The notes under the pieces were generated by a model, which did no database searches, had not been told where the DNA came from, and was given only the letters and a program-made list of their open reading frames with translations. A stretch of DNA of 64,000 nucleotides from contig CAKPLT010000002.1 in the NCBI GenBank assembly GCA_934167755.1, positions 50,720 through 114,719 on the forward strand, in the 5' to 3' direction. This document shows positions 10,674 through 19,561 of this stretch, one piece after another. Made by a program: the position numbers and the translations under genes. The DNA comes from an uncultured Clostridia bacterium (GTDB taxonomy: Bacteria > Bacillota > Clostridia > TANB77 > CAG-508). Position 1 is the stretch's first letter; every line of letters starts with the position of its first letter.

Positions 10674-11663
10674 TTATTTTTCCCAATTTTTGATTATTCT
10701 TCTAATTTTGAATAATCCCCTACCAAAAAAAGGCAAATTCATTATTATAAAGTTTTCAATATAATATACAAATGTCTCTGTTTTGTATAATTTATGAAAT
10801 GTTCTCCAACCTTTAAAGTTGAAATTTCTTTTGCTTTTTATATCATTAAAATAATCAAATGCCTTTTTATTTTGTTCTTGTAATTCTTTTGGAAATCTTT
10901 CCTTATTATTCACATATGTTCCAAAAACACCTAATTTTACATTTATGAATAATTCTCTTACCTGTTCCAATCTTTCAAATCCATGTGATATTTTATTTGT
11001 TCCTACTTGGTTATTTCCATGTTGTCTATATTTTATATATTTTTCTGGCATATATGCTAATTTTCCATTTAAAGCTACTATAAGACCAATCCAATGATCA
11101 TGTATTAAATATTTAGATTCTGTTGGTATTGGTAATATCTTTTCAATAAATTCTCTTTTTGATAGTATTGTACACCCCGTTACACAATTATATAAATAAT
11201 TTACTTTGTAGCTGTCTATATATTTGTGTATTTTTCTATTTAGCAGCATAAAATCTCCAAATGATGAATATATTGTCTCTAATTTTTCATCAACAACTTC
11301 TAAATCTCCAAATACTAAATCTGCTTTTTGCTTTTTTAAAGTTTCAATTGATTTTTCTACTTTTATTGGTAGCCATACATCATCTTGATCTGCTAACATA
11401 TAATAATTGTTTTTTACTTTTTTTAAAAGAAATTCTATCCCTTTTACTACACCCATATTTTCTTTTTGTAAATATAATTCTATTCTTTCATCTTTGTTTC
11501 TATATTCTTCTAATATTTTAGGTGTTGAATCTTTTGAACAATCGTCTGAAATTATTAATCTTATATTTTTATATGTCTGATTTAATATACTATCCAACTG
11601 TTCTCTTAAATATTTTTCTCCATTATATGTTGGGAGTAATATGTCTATAGTATCATCATTCAT
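10674..11663 (-). CDS. Family 2 glycosyltransferase (rhamnosyltransferase-like)
   Basis: A GT-A fold glycosyltransferase of 329 residues: ILLPTYNGEKYLREQLDSIL at the N-terminus, DDCSKDSTP for nucleotide-sugar binding, and the DxD-like motif MLADQDDVWLP (about 93-103). The later HDHWIGLIVALNG segment is typical of the rhamnosyltransferase-like branch of GT2. It sits 14 bp downstream of the Wzm permease gene and most likely builds the repeat unit of the exported glycan. It is a paralogue of the GT2 protein at 12609-13586. Sugar donor and linkage cannot be predicted. Confidence 0.9.
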   Translation of the reverse strand: MNDDTIDILLPTYNGEKYLREQLDSILNQTYKNIRLIISDDCSKDSTPKILEEYRNKDERIELYLQKENMGVVKGIEFLLKKVKNNYYMLADQDDVWLPIKVEKSIETLKKQKADLVFGDLEVVDEKLETIYSSFGDFMLLNRKIHKYIDSYKVNYLYNCVTGCTILSKREFIEKILPIPTESKYLIHDHWIGLIVALNGKLAYMPEKYIKYRQHGNNQVGTNKISHGFERLEQVRELFINVKLGVFGTYVNNKERFPKELQEQNKKAFDYFNDIKSKRNFNFKGWRTFHKLYKTETFVYYIENFIIMNLPFFGRGLFKIRRIIKNWEK

Positions 11664-11677
11664 TTTATTTCCTCACT

Positions 11678-12472
11678 TTATAGAACATCAGCAAAATCTT
11701 TTTTGCTCTTTTTGAATATATAATTTCCCCATACAAATATTATTATGGTTAAAGCCCAAAATATAAGTGTATAAATGCCATGTCCAGCTATTACTATATT
11801 ACTTGTTCCCATAAAACACTCTCTGAATCCTGTAACTAAGTATGTAAATGGCAAGCATTTCATAACTGTTGATATTGTATGATGTTCTGCTATCATACTT
11901 AAATCCCAAACTACTGGTGTAAGCCACATTCCTATTTGCATAACAATCCCTAGCAAATTTGAAAAGTCTGGCACTAATGTTGCTACTGCTGATGTAAATC
12001 TTGTAATGGCAATTAAGAAAGTATATACTGAGAAAATCATATATATTAATTGTAATATATTAGGTACAAATTTAAAAATAGCACATACAACTGTTGCTAT
12101 TACCATTAAAAATAATGCTACAAATGCATTTGCAAATAATGATATTATTGGTATTATATCAACTGGGAAAACAACTTTTTTTACTAGATAACTATATCCT
12201 CTTATTGAATTACTTGCACCTACTATTCCATCATTTATTGTCATCCACATTGCCATTCCAGGCATAAACCAAACTACATATGGTGCTCCTTCCGGTCCTG
12301 TTTGTTTAAATATATATTGAAATACTATTACATACATCATCATAAATATAAATGGTTGTAGAAATCCCCATATACTTCCTAAACTTGTACTAGCAAACCT
12401 ATTCTTAAAATCATTTTTTCCTAATTGTACTACTAATCTTTTATTTTTCCATAAAGTTTTTATAAATTCCAT
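11678..12472 (-). CDS. wzm: ABC-2 type polysaccharide export permease (Wzm/TagG family)
   Basis: 264 residues with about six membrane helices. The N-terminus has the family pattern NRFASTSLGSIWGFLQPFIF followed by VVFQYIFK, and LTPVVWDL and the C-terminal WGNYIFKKSKKDFADVL are also characteristic. It forms the membrane channel that works with the ATPase encoded at 1768-3090. The start ATG 12472 follows AATGGAGG, and a promoter lies 52-80 bp upstream, so this gene probably opens the glycan operon. Confidence 0.92.
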   Translation of the reverse strand: MEFIKTLWKNKRLVVQLGKNDFKNRFASTSLGSIWGFLQPFIFMMMYVIVFQYIFKQTGPEGAPYVVWFMPGMAMWMTINDGIVGASNSIRGYSYLVKKVVFPVDIIPIISLFANAFVALFLMVIATVVCAIFKFVPNILQLIYMIFSVYTFLIAITRFTSAVATLVPDFSNLLGIVMQIGMWLTPVVWDLSMIAEHHTISTVMKCLPFTYLVTGFRECFMGTSNIVIAGHGIYTLIFWALTIIIFVWGNYIFKKSKKDFADVL

Positions 12473-12523
12473 ATTTCCTCCATTAATTTTTATCTTTTTC
12501 CTTTTATTACATTTTCTTTTGTT

Positions 12524-12552
12524 ATTCTACTATAAGAGCTATTTAAAGTCAA
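12524..12552 (-). promoter_or_regulatory. Sigma-A type promoter for the wzm operon
   Basis: Minus strand: TTGACT (12547-12552), 17-bp spacer, TAGAAT (12524-12529). The -35 box lies inside a 10-bp inverted repeat (GAGCTATTTA/TAAATAGCTC, about 12536-12573) that may end transcription from the gene upstream. Confidence 0.6.
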
Positions 12553-12608
12553 CAATTAGACCCTAAATAGCTCAATTTTTGTTACTTCATTTTATTTCAA
12601 GCATAGAA

Positions 12609-13586
12609 TTATTTTCTAAACTTTAAATACCCCAAAATAGGAAAATGAAAAAGCACAATTTCCCTAACCATCTTCTTTCCTTGATTTTTTCCAGCCAAAC
12701 TTTTAAAAAATCCATTCAAATTCCAATTTATTTTAGAAGACATCAAAATATCATCATAATACTTTTCCGCTTCATTAATAAACTGCTCGTCCTGTTTTAT
12801 AGAAACATACTGTTTGCACATTTTAATACCACCAAGATAAGCCCTATTAATTGCATCTTTTCTGTATTCTAAAAAAGACTTATAATTATCGCCATGTTCT
12901 TGTTTCCATCTATTTAAATTCTGATTTAAACTTCTACCACCAAAAACATTTGAACCATGTAGTCTATAATCAAAAAGAGGTTCTTCAATATAGCACATTC
13001 CTTTTCCTTCATTTGCAATAAAAGCTGCAAGCCAATCATGTGCAATAACATCTTTTTTAAAAGGAATCATTTTATCTTTAACAGCTTTAGTAATAATCTG
13101 AGAACATCCTATTCCAACACATCTTGAAATAGCTAATTTACTTTTTCCTTTTACCAATGGTACATTTTTATATTTAAAATAATCATCTTGAAGAACAATT
13201 CCATTTTCATCAACTTGTCTACAATTGCAATACACCATATCAACATTTTCTTTTTTTATCTTTTTAAGACTTTTTTCAACTTTTTCTTTGCCCCAAATAT
13301 CATCATGGTCTGAAAACATTATGTAATTTGCAGTTGATTGTTGTAATAAAAATTCAAAATTTTTGTTATATCCTAAATTTTTAGGTTGAATATATAATTT
13401 TATTCTTTTATCCTTTTGCTCATATTCTTTTAATATTTCTACTATTTTTTCATCACTAGACTTGTCATCACTTATATATATTTTTATATTTTTATGTGTT
13501 TGCCTTAATATGCTATCTATTTGTTTTTTTAAATATTTTTCATTTGTATTATATGTTGCAACTAATATATCAACTAATTCTTCCAT
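12609..13586 (-). CDS. Family 2 glycosyltransferase
   Basis: 325 residues, GT-A fold: ILVATYNTNEKYLKKQIDSI at the N-terminus, SDDKSSDEK for donor binding, MFSDHDDIWGKEK as the DxD-like motif, and IAHDWLAAFIANEG in the acceptor half. It parallels the other glycosyltransferase (10674-11663). It lies 23 bp after recO and before the wzm promoter, so it may be read from the era-recO transcript as well as belonging functionally to the glycan cluster. Start at ATG 13586 behind AAAGGAATATT. Donor and acceptor unknown. Confidence 0.88.
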   Translation of the reverse strand: MEELVDILVATYNTNEKYLKKQIDSILRQTHKNIKIYISDDKSSDEKIVEILKEYEQKDKRIKLYIQPKNLGYNKNFEFLLQQSTANYIMFSDHDDIWGKEKVEKSLKKIKKENVDMVYCNCRQVDENGIVLQDDYFKYKNVPLVKGKSKLAISRCVGIGCSQIITKAVKDKMIPFKKDVIAHDWLAAFIANEGKGMCYIEEPLFDYRLHGSNVFGGRSLNQNLNRWKQEHGDNYKSFLEYRKDAINRAYLGGIKMCKQYVSIKQDEQFINEAEKYYDDILMSSKINWNLNGFFKSLAGKNQGKKMVREIVLFHFPILGYLKFRK

Positions 13587-13609
13587 ATAATATTCCTTTC
13601 AATTTGCTC

Positions 13610-14320
13610 TTAATACTGTTTTTCTAACTTTTCATTAAAATATAATTTTGCTATTAGTTTCAATTCATTTAATGATTCATCTTTTAAATTAAATGAATAC
13701 AATTTTTTTGATGGTGCCATTGTTATATATTTAATAGCTGTTGCTGTACTCTCATTCATTTGCAAGCAACTCTTATCTTGTCTACCACAAGTTTCGCATT
13801 TAAATCCATTATCTCTTAAACTGAAATATTTCAAATTTCCTTTTTCTTTGCAATTTACACATTCTGTAATTTTTGGAGTAAACCCCAAAAAACATAATAA
13901 TTTAATCTTGAATATGCTTATTATTAATTCTGGGTTCTTATCTGTTTCTGATAATGTATATAATGTATTTAAAAATAATTGTAAAATTCTATAACAATTT
14001 TGATTTTCATCTGTAACATCTCTTATAATTTTTGTAATTTCCACCGCATAATTCAATTTATCTAAATCTGTTCTTATTTTGTAAAACACTTCAATTGTTT
14101 CACAAGAATTTATATTATATGTATTTGCTCCTTTATACATTAGATATTCTCCAAAACATAAAAACTGTGTACCTGCAAGTAAGGCGCTTTTTTGTCTTCT
14201 AGCGCCTTTTGCAACACATGATATTTTACCTAATCCAGGAGTCAACATTGTTAACATCTTATCATAATCACCTAAATTATTTTCAGATATTATTATACCA
14301 CTCATTTTTATTGTTCCCAT
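13610..14320 (-). CDS. recO: DNA repair protein RecO
   Basis: 236 residues, the usual RecO length. An N-terminal OB-fold (about 1-80, including GLGKISCVAKGARR) is followed by a helical domain and a zinc ribbon with CVNC and CETC (about 165-190). RecO works with RecF/RecR to load RecA on single-stranded DNA in the cytoplasm. The start at 14320 follows GGAGGAACAAA and overlaps the end of yqzL by 38 bp; era lies just upstream, the common Firmicutes order era-yqzL-recO. Confidence 0.95.
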   Translation of the reverse strand: MGTIKMSGIIISENNLGDYDKMLTMLTPGLGKISCVAKGARRQKSALLAGTQFLCFGEYLMYKGANTYNINSCETIEVFYKIRTDLDKLNYAVEITKIIRDVTDENQNCYRILQLFLNTLYTLSETDKNPELIISIFKIKLLCFLGFTPKITECVNCKEKGNLKYFSLRDNGFKCETCGRQDKSCLQMNESTATAIKYITMAPSKKLYSFNLKDESLNELKLIAKLYFNEKLEKQY

Positions 14321-14480
14321 TTTGTTCCTCCATTTGATGTTGAATCTGTATTTCGTCTTGATGTATTTGCTCTGCTCCGCTTCCTATTTGATTTTCTACA
14401 TTTTGTATTTCTTTTAATTCTAAAAATGTATTTATATCTCCTGTATTTTTAAATGTATTCCATGCCATTTTTTTAATCAT
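14283..14480 (-). CDS. yqzL: YqzL-family small protein
   Basis: 65 residues. The first ~28 (MAWNTFKNTGDINTFLELKE) match the pattern of B. subtilis YqzL, where W-x-x-F-x-x-TG-x-I-x-x-Y/F-L is conserved. The rest is a polar Gln/Asn-rich tail not seen in the short Bacillus protein. It lies between era and recO as in other Firmicutes, with a good site (AGAGGAAGTGAGCTT) before ATG 14480. Function unknown. Confidence 0.8.
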   Translation of the reverse strand: MIKKMAWNTFKNTGDINTFLELKEIQNVENQIGSGAEQIHQDEIQIQHQMEEQNGNNKNEWYNNI

Positions 14481-14542
14481 AAGCTCACTTCCTCTAATTC
14501 TATCTTTTGCAATTCTAGCATAAATTATTCAAATGTTCCTTA

Positions 14543-15445
14543 TTATTGCAATTTGAATTTTTTAACAATTGCAGAATCATCTTGCCAGTCTTCTTTAACT
14601 TTAACCCATGTTTTTAAATTTACTTTTGTTCCAAAATTTTCTTCCATATCAATTCTTGCAGCTTGCCCTATTCGTTTTAGCATTTTTCCATCTTTTCCTA
14701 TAATTATTCCTTTATGAGAATTTCTAAGGCAATAAATTATTGCTTCAATATCATATAAATCTTCGCCTTTTTGATTTTTTCTAAATTTCATTTTTTCTAC
14801 TTCAACATATATCCCATGTGGAACTTCATCTTGTAAAAATGTAAGCGCTTTTTCTCTAATTGTCTCTTCAGCAAGTTGCCTTAAAGTTTGGTCTGTATAT
14901 TCTTCTATATTATAATATGCAGGGCCGGATTTTAGGTTCTTTTCAATTTCATCTAAAATTATATCTCTATATTTTTCTTTTAAAGAGGATATCGGAATAA
15001 CCGCCTCAAAACTATATTCTTTTTGATATATATCAATTAAATGTAGCAATTTTTCTCTTTTAACTAAGTCAATTTTGTTCACAATTAATATAGTTTTTTT
15101 ATGAGACTCCTTTATTTTTTCAAGAATTCTCATATCACCTCTACCAATATCTTCACTTGTAGCTTCTATTACAAATAAAATTAAATCAATCTCATTTATA
15201 ACCCCAAATGAAGTTTCCACCATAGTTTCATTTAATTTAGTTTTAGGTTTATGAATTCCTGGTGTATCTATAAATATAATTTGTGAGCTTTCTCTATTTA
15301 CAATTCCTTTAATTGCTGTTCTTGTTGTTTGAACTTTGTTTGCTGTTGCTGCAACCTTTTCTCCTACTAACATATTTAATAGTGTTGATTTTCCTACATT
15401 TGTTCTTCCTAACATTGCAACAAAGCCTGATTTAAACTTTGCCAT
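14543..15445 (-). CDS. era: GTPase Era
   Basis: 300 residues, full length. G1 GRTNVGKST, G3 DTPG, G4 NKID, then a C-terminal KH domain with GIIIGKDGKMLKRIG. Era binds the 3' end of 16S rRNA and helps 30S assembly. Start ATG 15445 follows AAAGGAACACAA. Upstream lies a strong palindrome (15475-15537); downstream come yqzL and recO. Confidence 0.97.
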   Translation of the reverse strand: MAKFKSGFVAMLGRTNVGKSTLLNMLVGEKVAATANKVQTTRTAIKGIVNRESSQIIFIDTPGIHKPKTKLNETMVETSFGVINEIDLILFVIEATSEDIGRGDMRILEKIKESHKKTILIVNKIDLVKREKLLHLIDIYQKEYSFEAVIPISSLKEKYRDIILDEIEKNLKSGPAYYNIEEYTDQTLRQLAEETIREKALTFLQDEVPHGIYVEVEKMKFRKNQKGEDLYDIEAIIYCLRNSHKGIIIGKDGKMLKRIGQAARIDMEENFGTKVNLKTWVKVKEDWQDDSAIVKKFKLQ

Positions 15446-15474
15446 TTTGTGTTCCTTTCTTTATTTCAAAAAGT

Positions 15475-15537
15475 GGGCAATTATGTACCCGGTGGACAAT
15501 TGAACCAGGTCATTGAGGACCGGGTACATAATTGCCC
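15475..15537. repeat. Perfect 19-bp inverted repeat (GGACCGGGTACAT family palindrome, copy A)
   Basis: Arms 15475-15493 and 15519-15537 are exact reverse complements. The 25-nt middle can extend the hairpin imperfectly (CAATTGAACC / AGGTCATTG). The inner arm sequence ACCGGGTACAT recurs near 23575 and twice near 39200-39260. It lies between era and the gene at 15545, where it could act as a bidirectional transcript end, but its size and recurrence suggest a REP-like mobile palindrome. Confidence 0.8.
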
Positions 15538-15544
15538 TATTTTT

Positions 15545-17833
15545 TTATTCAATTTCCTTTACATCATATTCTAACACATTAATAGTTTTAATAATTAATT
15601 TTGAAGAAAGATCATTTTCATCTTCTAATCTTCCTACTCTAATAACTTTTTTACTGTCTAAACTTATATCTGTATCTAATATTTTTGCTAATATTCTTGT
15701 ATCTTTATCCATTCCAACTGGTAAAGTTTTATTTTGATTGTCATAATATACACAATTTGAAAATGCTATTGCTTTGATGTTTTTGTCAAAATTCATTTTA
15801 TATAGGTTTACTTTTCCACTTTCTGTCCCCATTAGTGCATTCTCAATTTCTTTTTCTGGATTTAAGTTAAAAATATTAAATTCATTAGTATCAATATTTT
15901 GATCTTCTTCAATCCATTTATACCCTGCAACCTCTTGTGATAATTTATTTTTTTCTATTGCTTTTTCTATTATATTTATTACATTTTCTAAAGACGCCAT
16001 ATATTCAACTGTTTTTAATGTTTTTGAAATTCTTAATATAGAATATTTATTTTTAGGGTGTTCTCTATGTGATTTGTTTGCCAGTTTTGTAATTTTTCTT
16101 GTATCTTCTGATAAACCTCCAAATATATCTATAACATCTTCTTCTGTAATATCTTTTTCATTTTGTAAATCTTTTTTTATTTTTTTCATATATTGTTCAA
16201 TTTCTTTTGCTGTTGTGTTTTCTGTTTTTATTTTATTTATTATTTTTATTTGCTCTGTTGTTGTTAGATAAACACAATCTAGCTCTTCTTTTGTAAGTTC
16301 TTTTCTTTGAACCTTGTCCATTTCTTCACCAAATTCTTCAAAGTCTTCTTCATAATCAAATACTTTTGCGCGTGGTTTTACATTTATTGTTTCTTCTTCG
16401 CCTTCTTCTAATGCTTTTACTTCATCTTTATTGCTATATTTCCAAAATTCAAATATGCTTTTCTTATGACTATCTATTTCATTTATAAATGCTGTTGCAT
16501 TTTCTATCTTTTTTACTAAATTTAGATTTTTTAGTTTTAATGCATTTATGTCCATTTTGGTATTTTTTAAATTCGTTTCGCTTTCATTTGCTTCTTTTCC
16601 TTTTTGAATTAACTCATCAAGGGTATATTGAGATTTTAATTTTTCTTTAATTTCTTCATTTACTTCTGGTGTTTCTTCTTTTTCATCTTCTATAATTTTT
16701 TCTTTTTGTTTTGATTTCTTACCACTATATTTGAAAAAATATTTTACTTTTCCAAAAAAAGTTTTTTTACATTCTAAAAATGTTGATATTTGCTTTTCTT
16801 TACTTAAGTATTCTGCTTCAAACTCTTGTGATTGTCTTTTTAGTCTTTTTACTTTTCCTTGCAAACTATTATTTTCTGCAAGTGCTTTTTTTTCTATATC
16901 TAACAATATTTTATATTCATCATTTAACCAATCACTTAGATTGTCATATTCCATTAAATAATCTTCATAATAAAATTCTAAACTTCCTTGTTTGTCTATT
17001 CTTGTTTCAAATCTATAATAGCTTGGCAATTCTGATTGCATTATAAATAGTGCTTTTACTAGCTTAAAAAATTTATTTGCTTCTATTTTGTTTGATAGTT
17101 TTACTTTATATTCTGATTTAATTGTTCCATATACTTCTGTATCTCCAACTATTTGCAAACTTAATTTTTCAGTTTTATCATATACTTCATAAATTGATGG
17201 CCAGTCTTTAGTGAATAGCCATAAATAATTCTCTAAGCTTTGAATCTCTGTTTTGTTCAATAAATCTCTGCTATAATCTGAATTACTTATTGGTACAAAT
17301 ATTTTTCCAGCTTTTTTCTTTTCTACTTGTTTTTTTAGTACATAAAAAAATGTAGAATAGTCTTTGTCTTCTGTTGGCACTATCATAAAATATTGATCTG
17401 TTGCTTCTGAATAATATATTTGCCATAAATAATTTCCTGAATATCTTACTTTAAACGGAATCTTTTTATTTATTGTTTGTTGTTCTTTCTCTATTTTTTC
17501 TATATCTTCTATTTTTACTTCATTTAACATTCTTAAAAATGTTGCATATTTTTCCTGGTTTTCTTCACTTTTAGAATCTAGATATAATGCTAATGGACTT
17601 GCTTTTGAATATTTTTCTTTTATATCATCTAATCTGTTCGTTGGTGATAATAATATTTGTATTTCTTTTGGTGATACAAATCTGTATTGTCTATATTTCT
17701 TTTCGTCAAATCCTGTATTTGGTTTAAATTGTAGGTCTTCTACCAATTTTAGTGTTTCTGGTATTTCTTCTAAATTTAATCCTATGTACTCTAATTTGTT
17801 CTTTATCTCTTGAGTTTTATCTATCTTTTCCAA
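15545..17833 (-). CDS. Large cytoplasmic protein of unknown function with coiled-coil middle
   Basis: No family recognised. About 762 residues if it starts at TTG 17833; the frame also contains ATG 17872, but that would sit almost at the predicted transcription start, whereas AGAGGAG lies 8 nt before the TTG. No signal peptide or membrane helix. Residues ~1-320 look globular, rich in Tyr/Trp (YRFVSPKEIQILLSP, YSGNYLWQIYYSE); ~320-540 are highly charged with coiled-coil character around KKTFFGKVKYFFKYSGKKSK; the C-terminus (~640-762) is globular again. Its own promoter sits just upstream. It is followed by era, but the palindrome between them makes a shared transcript doubtful. Confidence 0.75.
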   Translation of the reverse strand: MEKIDKTQEIKNKLEYIGLNLEEIPETLKLVEDLQFKPNTGFDEKKYRQYRFVSPKEIQILLSPTNRLDDIKEKYSKASPLALYLDSKSEENQEKYATFLRMLNEVKIEDIEKIEKEQQTINKKIPFKVRYSGNYLWQIYYSEATDQYFMIVPTEDKDYSTFFYVLKKQVEKKKAGKIFVPISNSDYSRDLLNKTEIQSLENYLWLFTKDWPSIYEVYDKTEKLSLQIVGDTEVYGTIKSEYKVKLSNKIEANKFFKLVKALFIMQSELPSYYRFETRIDKQGSLEFYYEDYLMEYDNLSDWLNDEYKILLDIEKKALAENNSLQGKVKRLKRQSQEFEAEYLSKEKQISTFLECKKTFFGKVKYFFKYSGKKSKQKEKIIEDEKEETPEVNEEIKEKLKSQYTLDELIQKGKEANESETNLKNTKMDINALKLKNLNLVKKIENATAFINEIDSHKKSIFEFWKYSNKDEVKALEEGEEETINVKPRAKVFDYEEDFEEFGEEMDKVQRKELTKEELDCVYLTTTEQIKIINKIKTENTTAKEIEQYMKKIKKDLQNEKDITEEDVIDIFGGLSEDTRKITKLANKSHREHPKNKYSILRISKTLKTVEYMASLENVINIIEKAIEKNKLSQEVAGYKWIEEDQNIDTNEFNIFNLNPEKEIENALMGTESGKVNLYKMNFDKNIKAIAFSNCVYYDNQNKTLPVGMDKDTRILAKILDTDISLDSKKVIRVGRLEDENDLSSKLIIKTINVLEYDVKEIE

Positions 17834-17876
17834 AGTAAGTTCTCCTCTCAATTCTTTATCCTTTTCTTTCATATAT

Positions 17877-17905
17877 ATTTTACTATGCTAACCCAAAAAT
17901 AGCAA
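17877..17905 (-). promoter_or_regulatory. Sigma-A type promoter for the 15545-17833 gene
   Basis: Minus strand TTGCTA (17900-17905), 17-bp spacer, TAAAAT (17877-17882). Its expected +1 (about 17870) supports the downstream TTG start rather than ATG 17872. Confidence 0.55.
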
Positions 17906-17961
17906 GATTTTTGTGGTGATTTTTTATTTTTCTAGATTTTTTATTTTTTTTTGAATATCAC

Positions 17962-17990
17962 TTGACAAAACTGGAAATACCTATTATAAT
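17962..17990 (+). promoter_or_regulatory. Consensus promoter of tRNA-Met
   Basis: Exact TTGACA (17962-17967) and TATAAT (17985-17990) with a 17-bp spacer, 20 bp before the tRNA. Confidence 0.88.
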
Positions 17991-18010
17991 AATTCTTGTC
18001 TACAATTTAT

Positions 18011-18087
18011 GGCGAAGTAGCTCAGTTGGCTAGAGCATCCGGTTCATACCCGGCAGGTCGTAGGTTCGAATCCCACCTTCGCTACCA
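18011..18087 (+). tRNA. tRNA-Met (anticodon CAT), elongator type
   Basis: Cloverleaf read directly: acceptor GGCGAAG/CTTCGCT (terminal G-U), D arm GCTC/GAGC, anticodon loop TTCATAC on a CCGG/CCGG stem, T arm with GTTCGAAT, and an encoded 3' ACCA. The G-U first pair and lack of the three G-C anticodon-stem pairs argue against initiator tRNA. A CAT anticodon could also be a lysidine-modified tRNA-Ile, but the overall sequence looks like elongator Met. Confidence 0.93.
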
Positions 18088-18092
18088 AAACA

Positions 18093-18134
18093 ATGAAAAA
18101 AAGTATTTTTAATAAAAAAAATACTTTTTTTCAT
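18093..18134 (+). terminator. AT-rich terminator hairpin after tRNA-Met
   Basis: An 18-bp perfect inverted repeat (ATGAAAAAAAGTATTTTT and its complement) around a 6-nt loop. The T-rich descending arm can serve as the U-tract. Confidence 0.65.
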
Positions 18135-18160
18135 AAATTTTTTCATTTTCTGTAATTTAC

Positions 18161-18188
18161 TTGAATAATTTAAAAACTATGATATACT
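18161..18188 (+). promoter_or_regulatory. Putative promoter for the 18225 gene
   Basis: TTGAAT (18161-18166), 16-bp spacer, TATACT (18183-18188), about 37 bp before the start codon. Confidence 0.5.
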
Positions 18189-18224
18189 TAAGTTAGATTA
18201 TACAAATGATAAGTGGTGATATTA

Positions 18225-18659
18225 ATGAAAAAAACAAGAATATTTACAATAATAATAGCTATTGTAGTTCTAATTATTACTATTTCAATAATTTATATAA
18301 ATATAAACAAAGAAAAACCTACTGTTGATATTAATACCGTTCAATCAGTATCAGAAGTTTCTTTAAATTCAAAACAATTTATAAATTCGTTAACCCGAAT
18401 TTCTATAAAAGACACCAATGATTCTATCATAATAACACAAGATGTAAAATGGGAAGTTCCTGAACATGAAAAAGGAGAAACTGTGAGCTTTTCTATAGCA
18501 ATTCCATATACAATTTCTGTTGATGGAATTGATTATGATGGAATATATGAATTAGGTGATTACTCATGGAGTGAAATTGATAATAATCCAAAATACAATT
18601 TGAAAATAACAAACTTAACCCAAAATGGAGATATTGAAATCCTAATCACCGAAAAATAA
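18225..18659 (+). CDS. Membrane-anchored hypothetical protein
   Basis: 144 residues from ATG 18225, which has a GTGGTGAT site upstream; a GTG at 18213 is in frame but overlaps that site. One N-terminal helix (IFTIIIAIVVLIITISIIYI) anchors a predicted extracellular beta-rich domain, with signal-anchor topology and no lipobox. Family not recognised. It is a single gene: its own promoter lies upstream and a terminator follows at 18763-18801. Confidence 0.75.
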   Translation: MKKTRIFTIIIAIVVLIITISIIYININKEKPTVDINTVQSVSEVSLNSKQFINSLTRISIKDTNDSIIITQDVKWEVPEHEKGETVSFSIAIPYTISVDGIDYDGIYELGDYSWSEIDNNPKYNLKITNLTQNGDIEILITEK

Positions 18660-18788
18660 ATATCATATAAATTAGATTTTGGGGTTAATTTCGAATTTGT
18701 TGATGAACACCACCCAGTTGCCAAATTCAATGAAAACTTTGACTTCGTCAATAAGTACATGAAAAAAGAGGGGATCCTATTTTATTAG
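18660..18788 (+). pseudogene. In-frame orphan C-terminal coding remnant
   Basis: Directly after the stop of the preceding gene, and in the same frame, 42 codons are open to TAG 18786-18788, ending FDFVNKYMKKEGILFY. Codon use (TTC, GTC, TAC, CAC) is less AT-rich than the neighbours. The stop lies in the terminator loop. It could be the tail of a lost gene; no start codon or family is evident. Confidence 0.3.
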
Positions 18789-18801
18789 GTCCCCTCTTTT
18801 T
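18763..18801. terminator. Strong rho-independent terminator, probably bidirectional
   Basis: AAAGAGGGGA-TCCTA pairs with TAGG-TCCCCTCTTT and is followed by T-runs on either strand. It separates the + strand gene (18225) from the convergent minus-strand gene (18818). Confidence 0.85.
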
Positions 18802-18817
18802 GTTCTTTACCAACTAA

Positions 18818-19357
18818 CTATTTTTTTATATATTTAGTACCATCTTTATCAATTAGGGTATTTTCATCAGAAATTGTAAGCTCAACTGTTTGACCATCTG
18901 GGAAATCATCCATTTTATTTCCTTCAGGATCTTCAGCTTTTGTATAATTTATTTTGACTTTATTATCATTAATTTCGTATGTTCCATAATATGTTGCTAA
19001 AGATCCCGCAGTAACATTATTTCCAGAAAATTTATATATATATGCTTCTAATTCTTGATTATCTATGTATTCACCATCTAGCATCTTAATTTTTGAAGTG
19101 CTACTTTCTTCTTTAGATTGATTGTTAGTCAACTTATCACTTGTTGTAATTTTTGAAATATTATCAATTTTTTCTTGTAAACTATTTGCTGTATCTCTTA
19201 AATTATCTACTTGTTCTTGTAATTTAACTGATTTTTCAGCCTCTACTACTTTTTCATTATAAATTTTATACATAAATATTCCCATTACAATTATTGCAAT
19301 TATTGCTAATATTAGTAATATTTTTAACAAATTCTCTTTACTATTTTTTTCTTTCAT
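18818..19357 (-). CDS. Membrane-anchored coiled-coil protein of unknown function
   Basis: 179 residues: basic N-terminus, one membrane helix (~10-30, LLKILLILAIIAIIVMGIFM), a coiled coil (~38-75, LQEQVDNLRDTANSLQEKI), then a small beta domain with GTYEINDNKVKINYT, a pattern seen in lipocalin-like META/YxeA-type stalk domains. A paralogous layout is seen in the protein at 59165-60085. Probably outside the membrane. Function unknown. Confidence 0.72.
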   Translation of the reverse strand: MKEKNSKENLLKILLILAIIAIIVMGIFMYKIYNEKVVEAEKSVKLQEQVDNLRDTANSLQEKIDNISKITTSDKLTNNQSKEESSTSKIKMLDGEYIDNQELEAYIYKFSGNNVTAGSLATYYGTYEINDNKVKINYTKAEDPEGNKMDDFPDGQTVELTISDENTLIDKDGTKYIKK

Positions 19358-19479
19358 TTTCTCACCACCTTTCTTTTGTAAATATTGTAGCTATATCTTA
19401 TCATTTATATTACTTCCATTCAACACAATATATAAAATAACATTATTTTTTTAATAAAAAATTCTTATCACATTTAAAA

Positions 19480-19506
19480 AGCTCATGCTAAAAAATAGTA
19501 TGAGCT
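19480..19506 (-). terminator. Terminator after the Cys/Asn-rich membrane protein gene
   Basis: AGCTCATGCTA and TAGTATGAGCT form an 11-bp stem around AAAAA; on the minus strand TTTTTAAATG follows. Confidence 0.7.
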
Positions 19507-19561
19507 CTTATATTATATGTTCACTTTAATTTAATAATTATATGCTATAATTCTAATGTTT

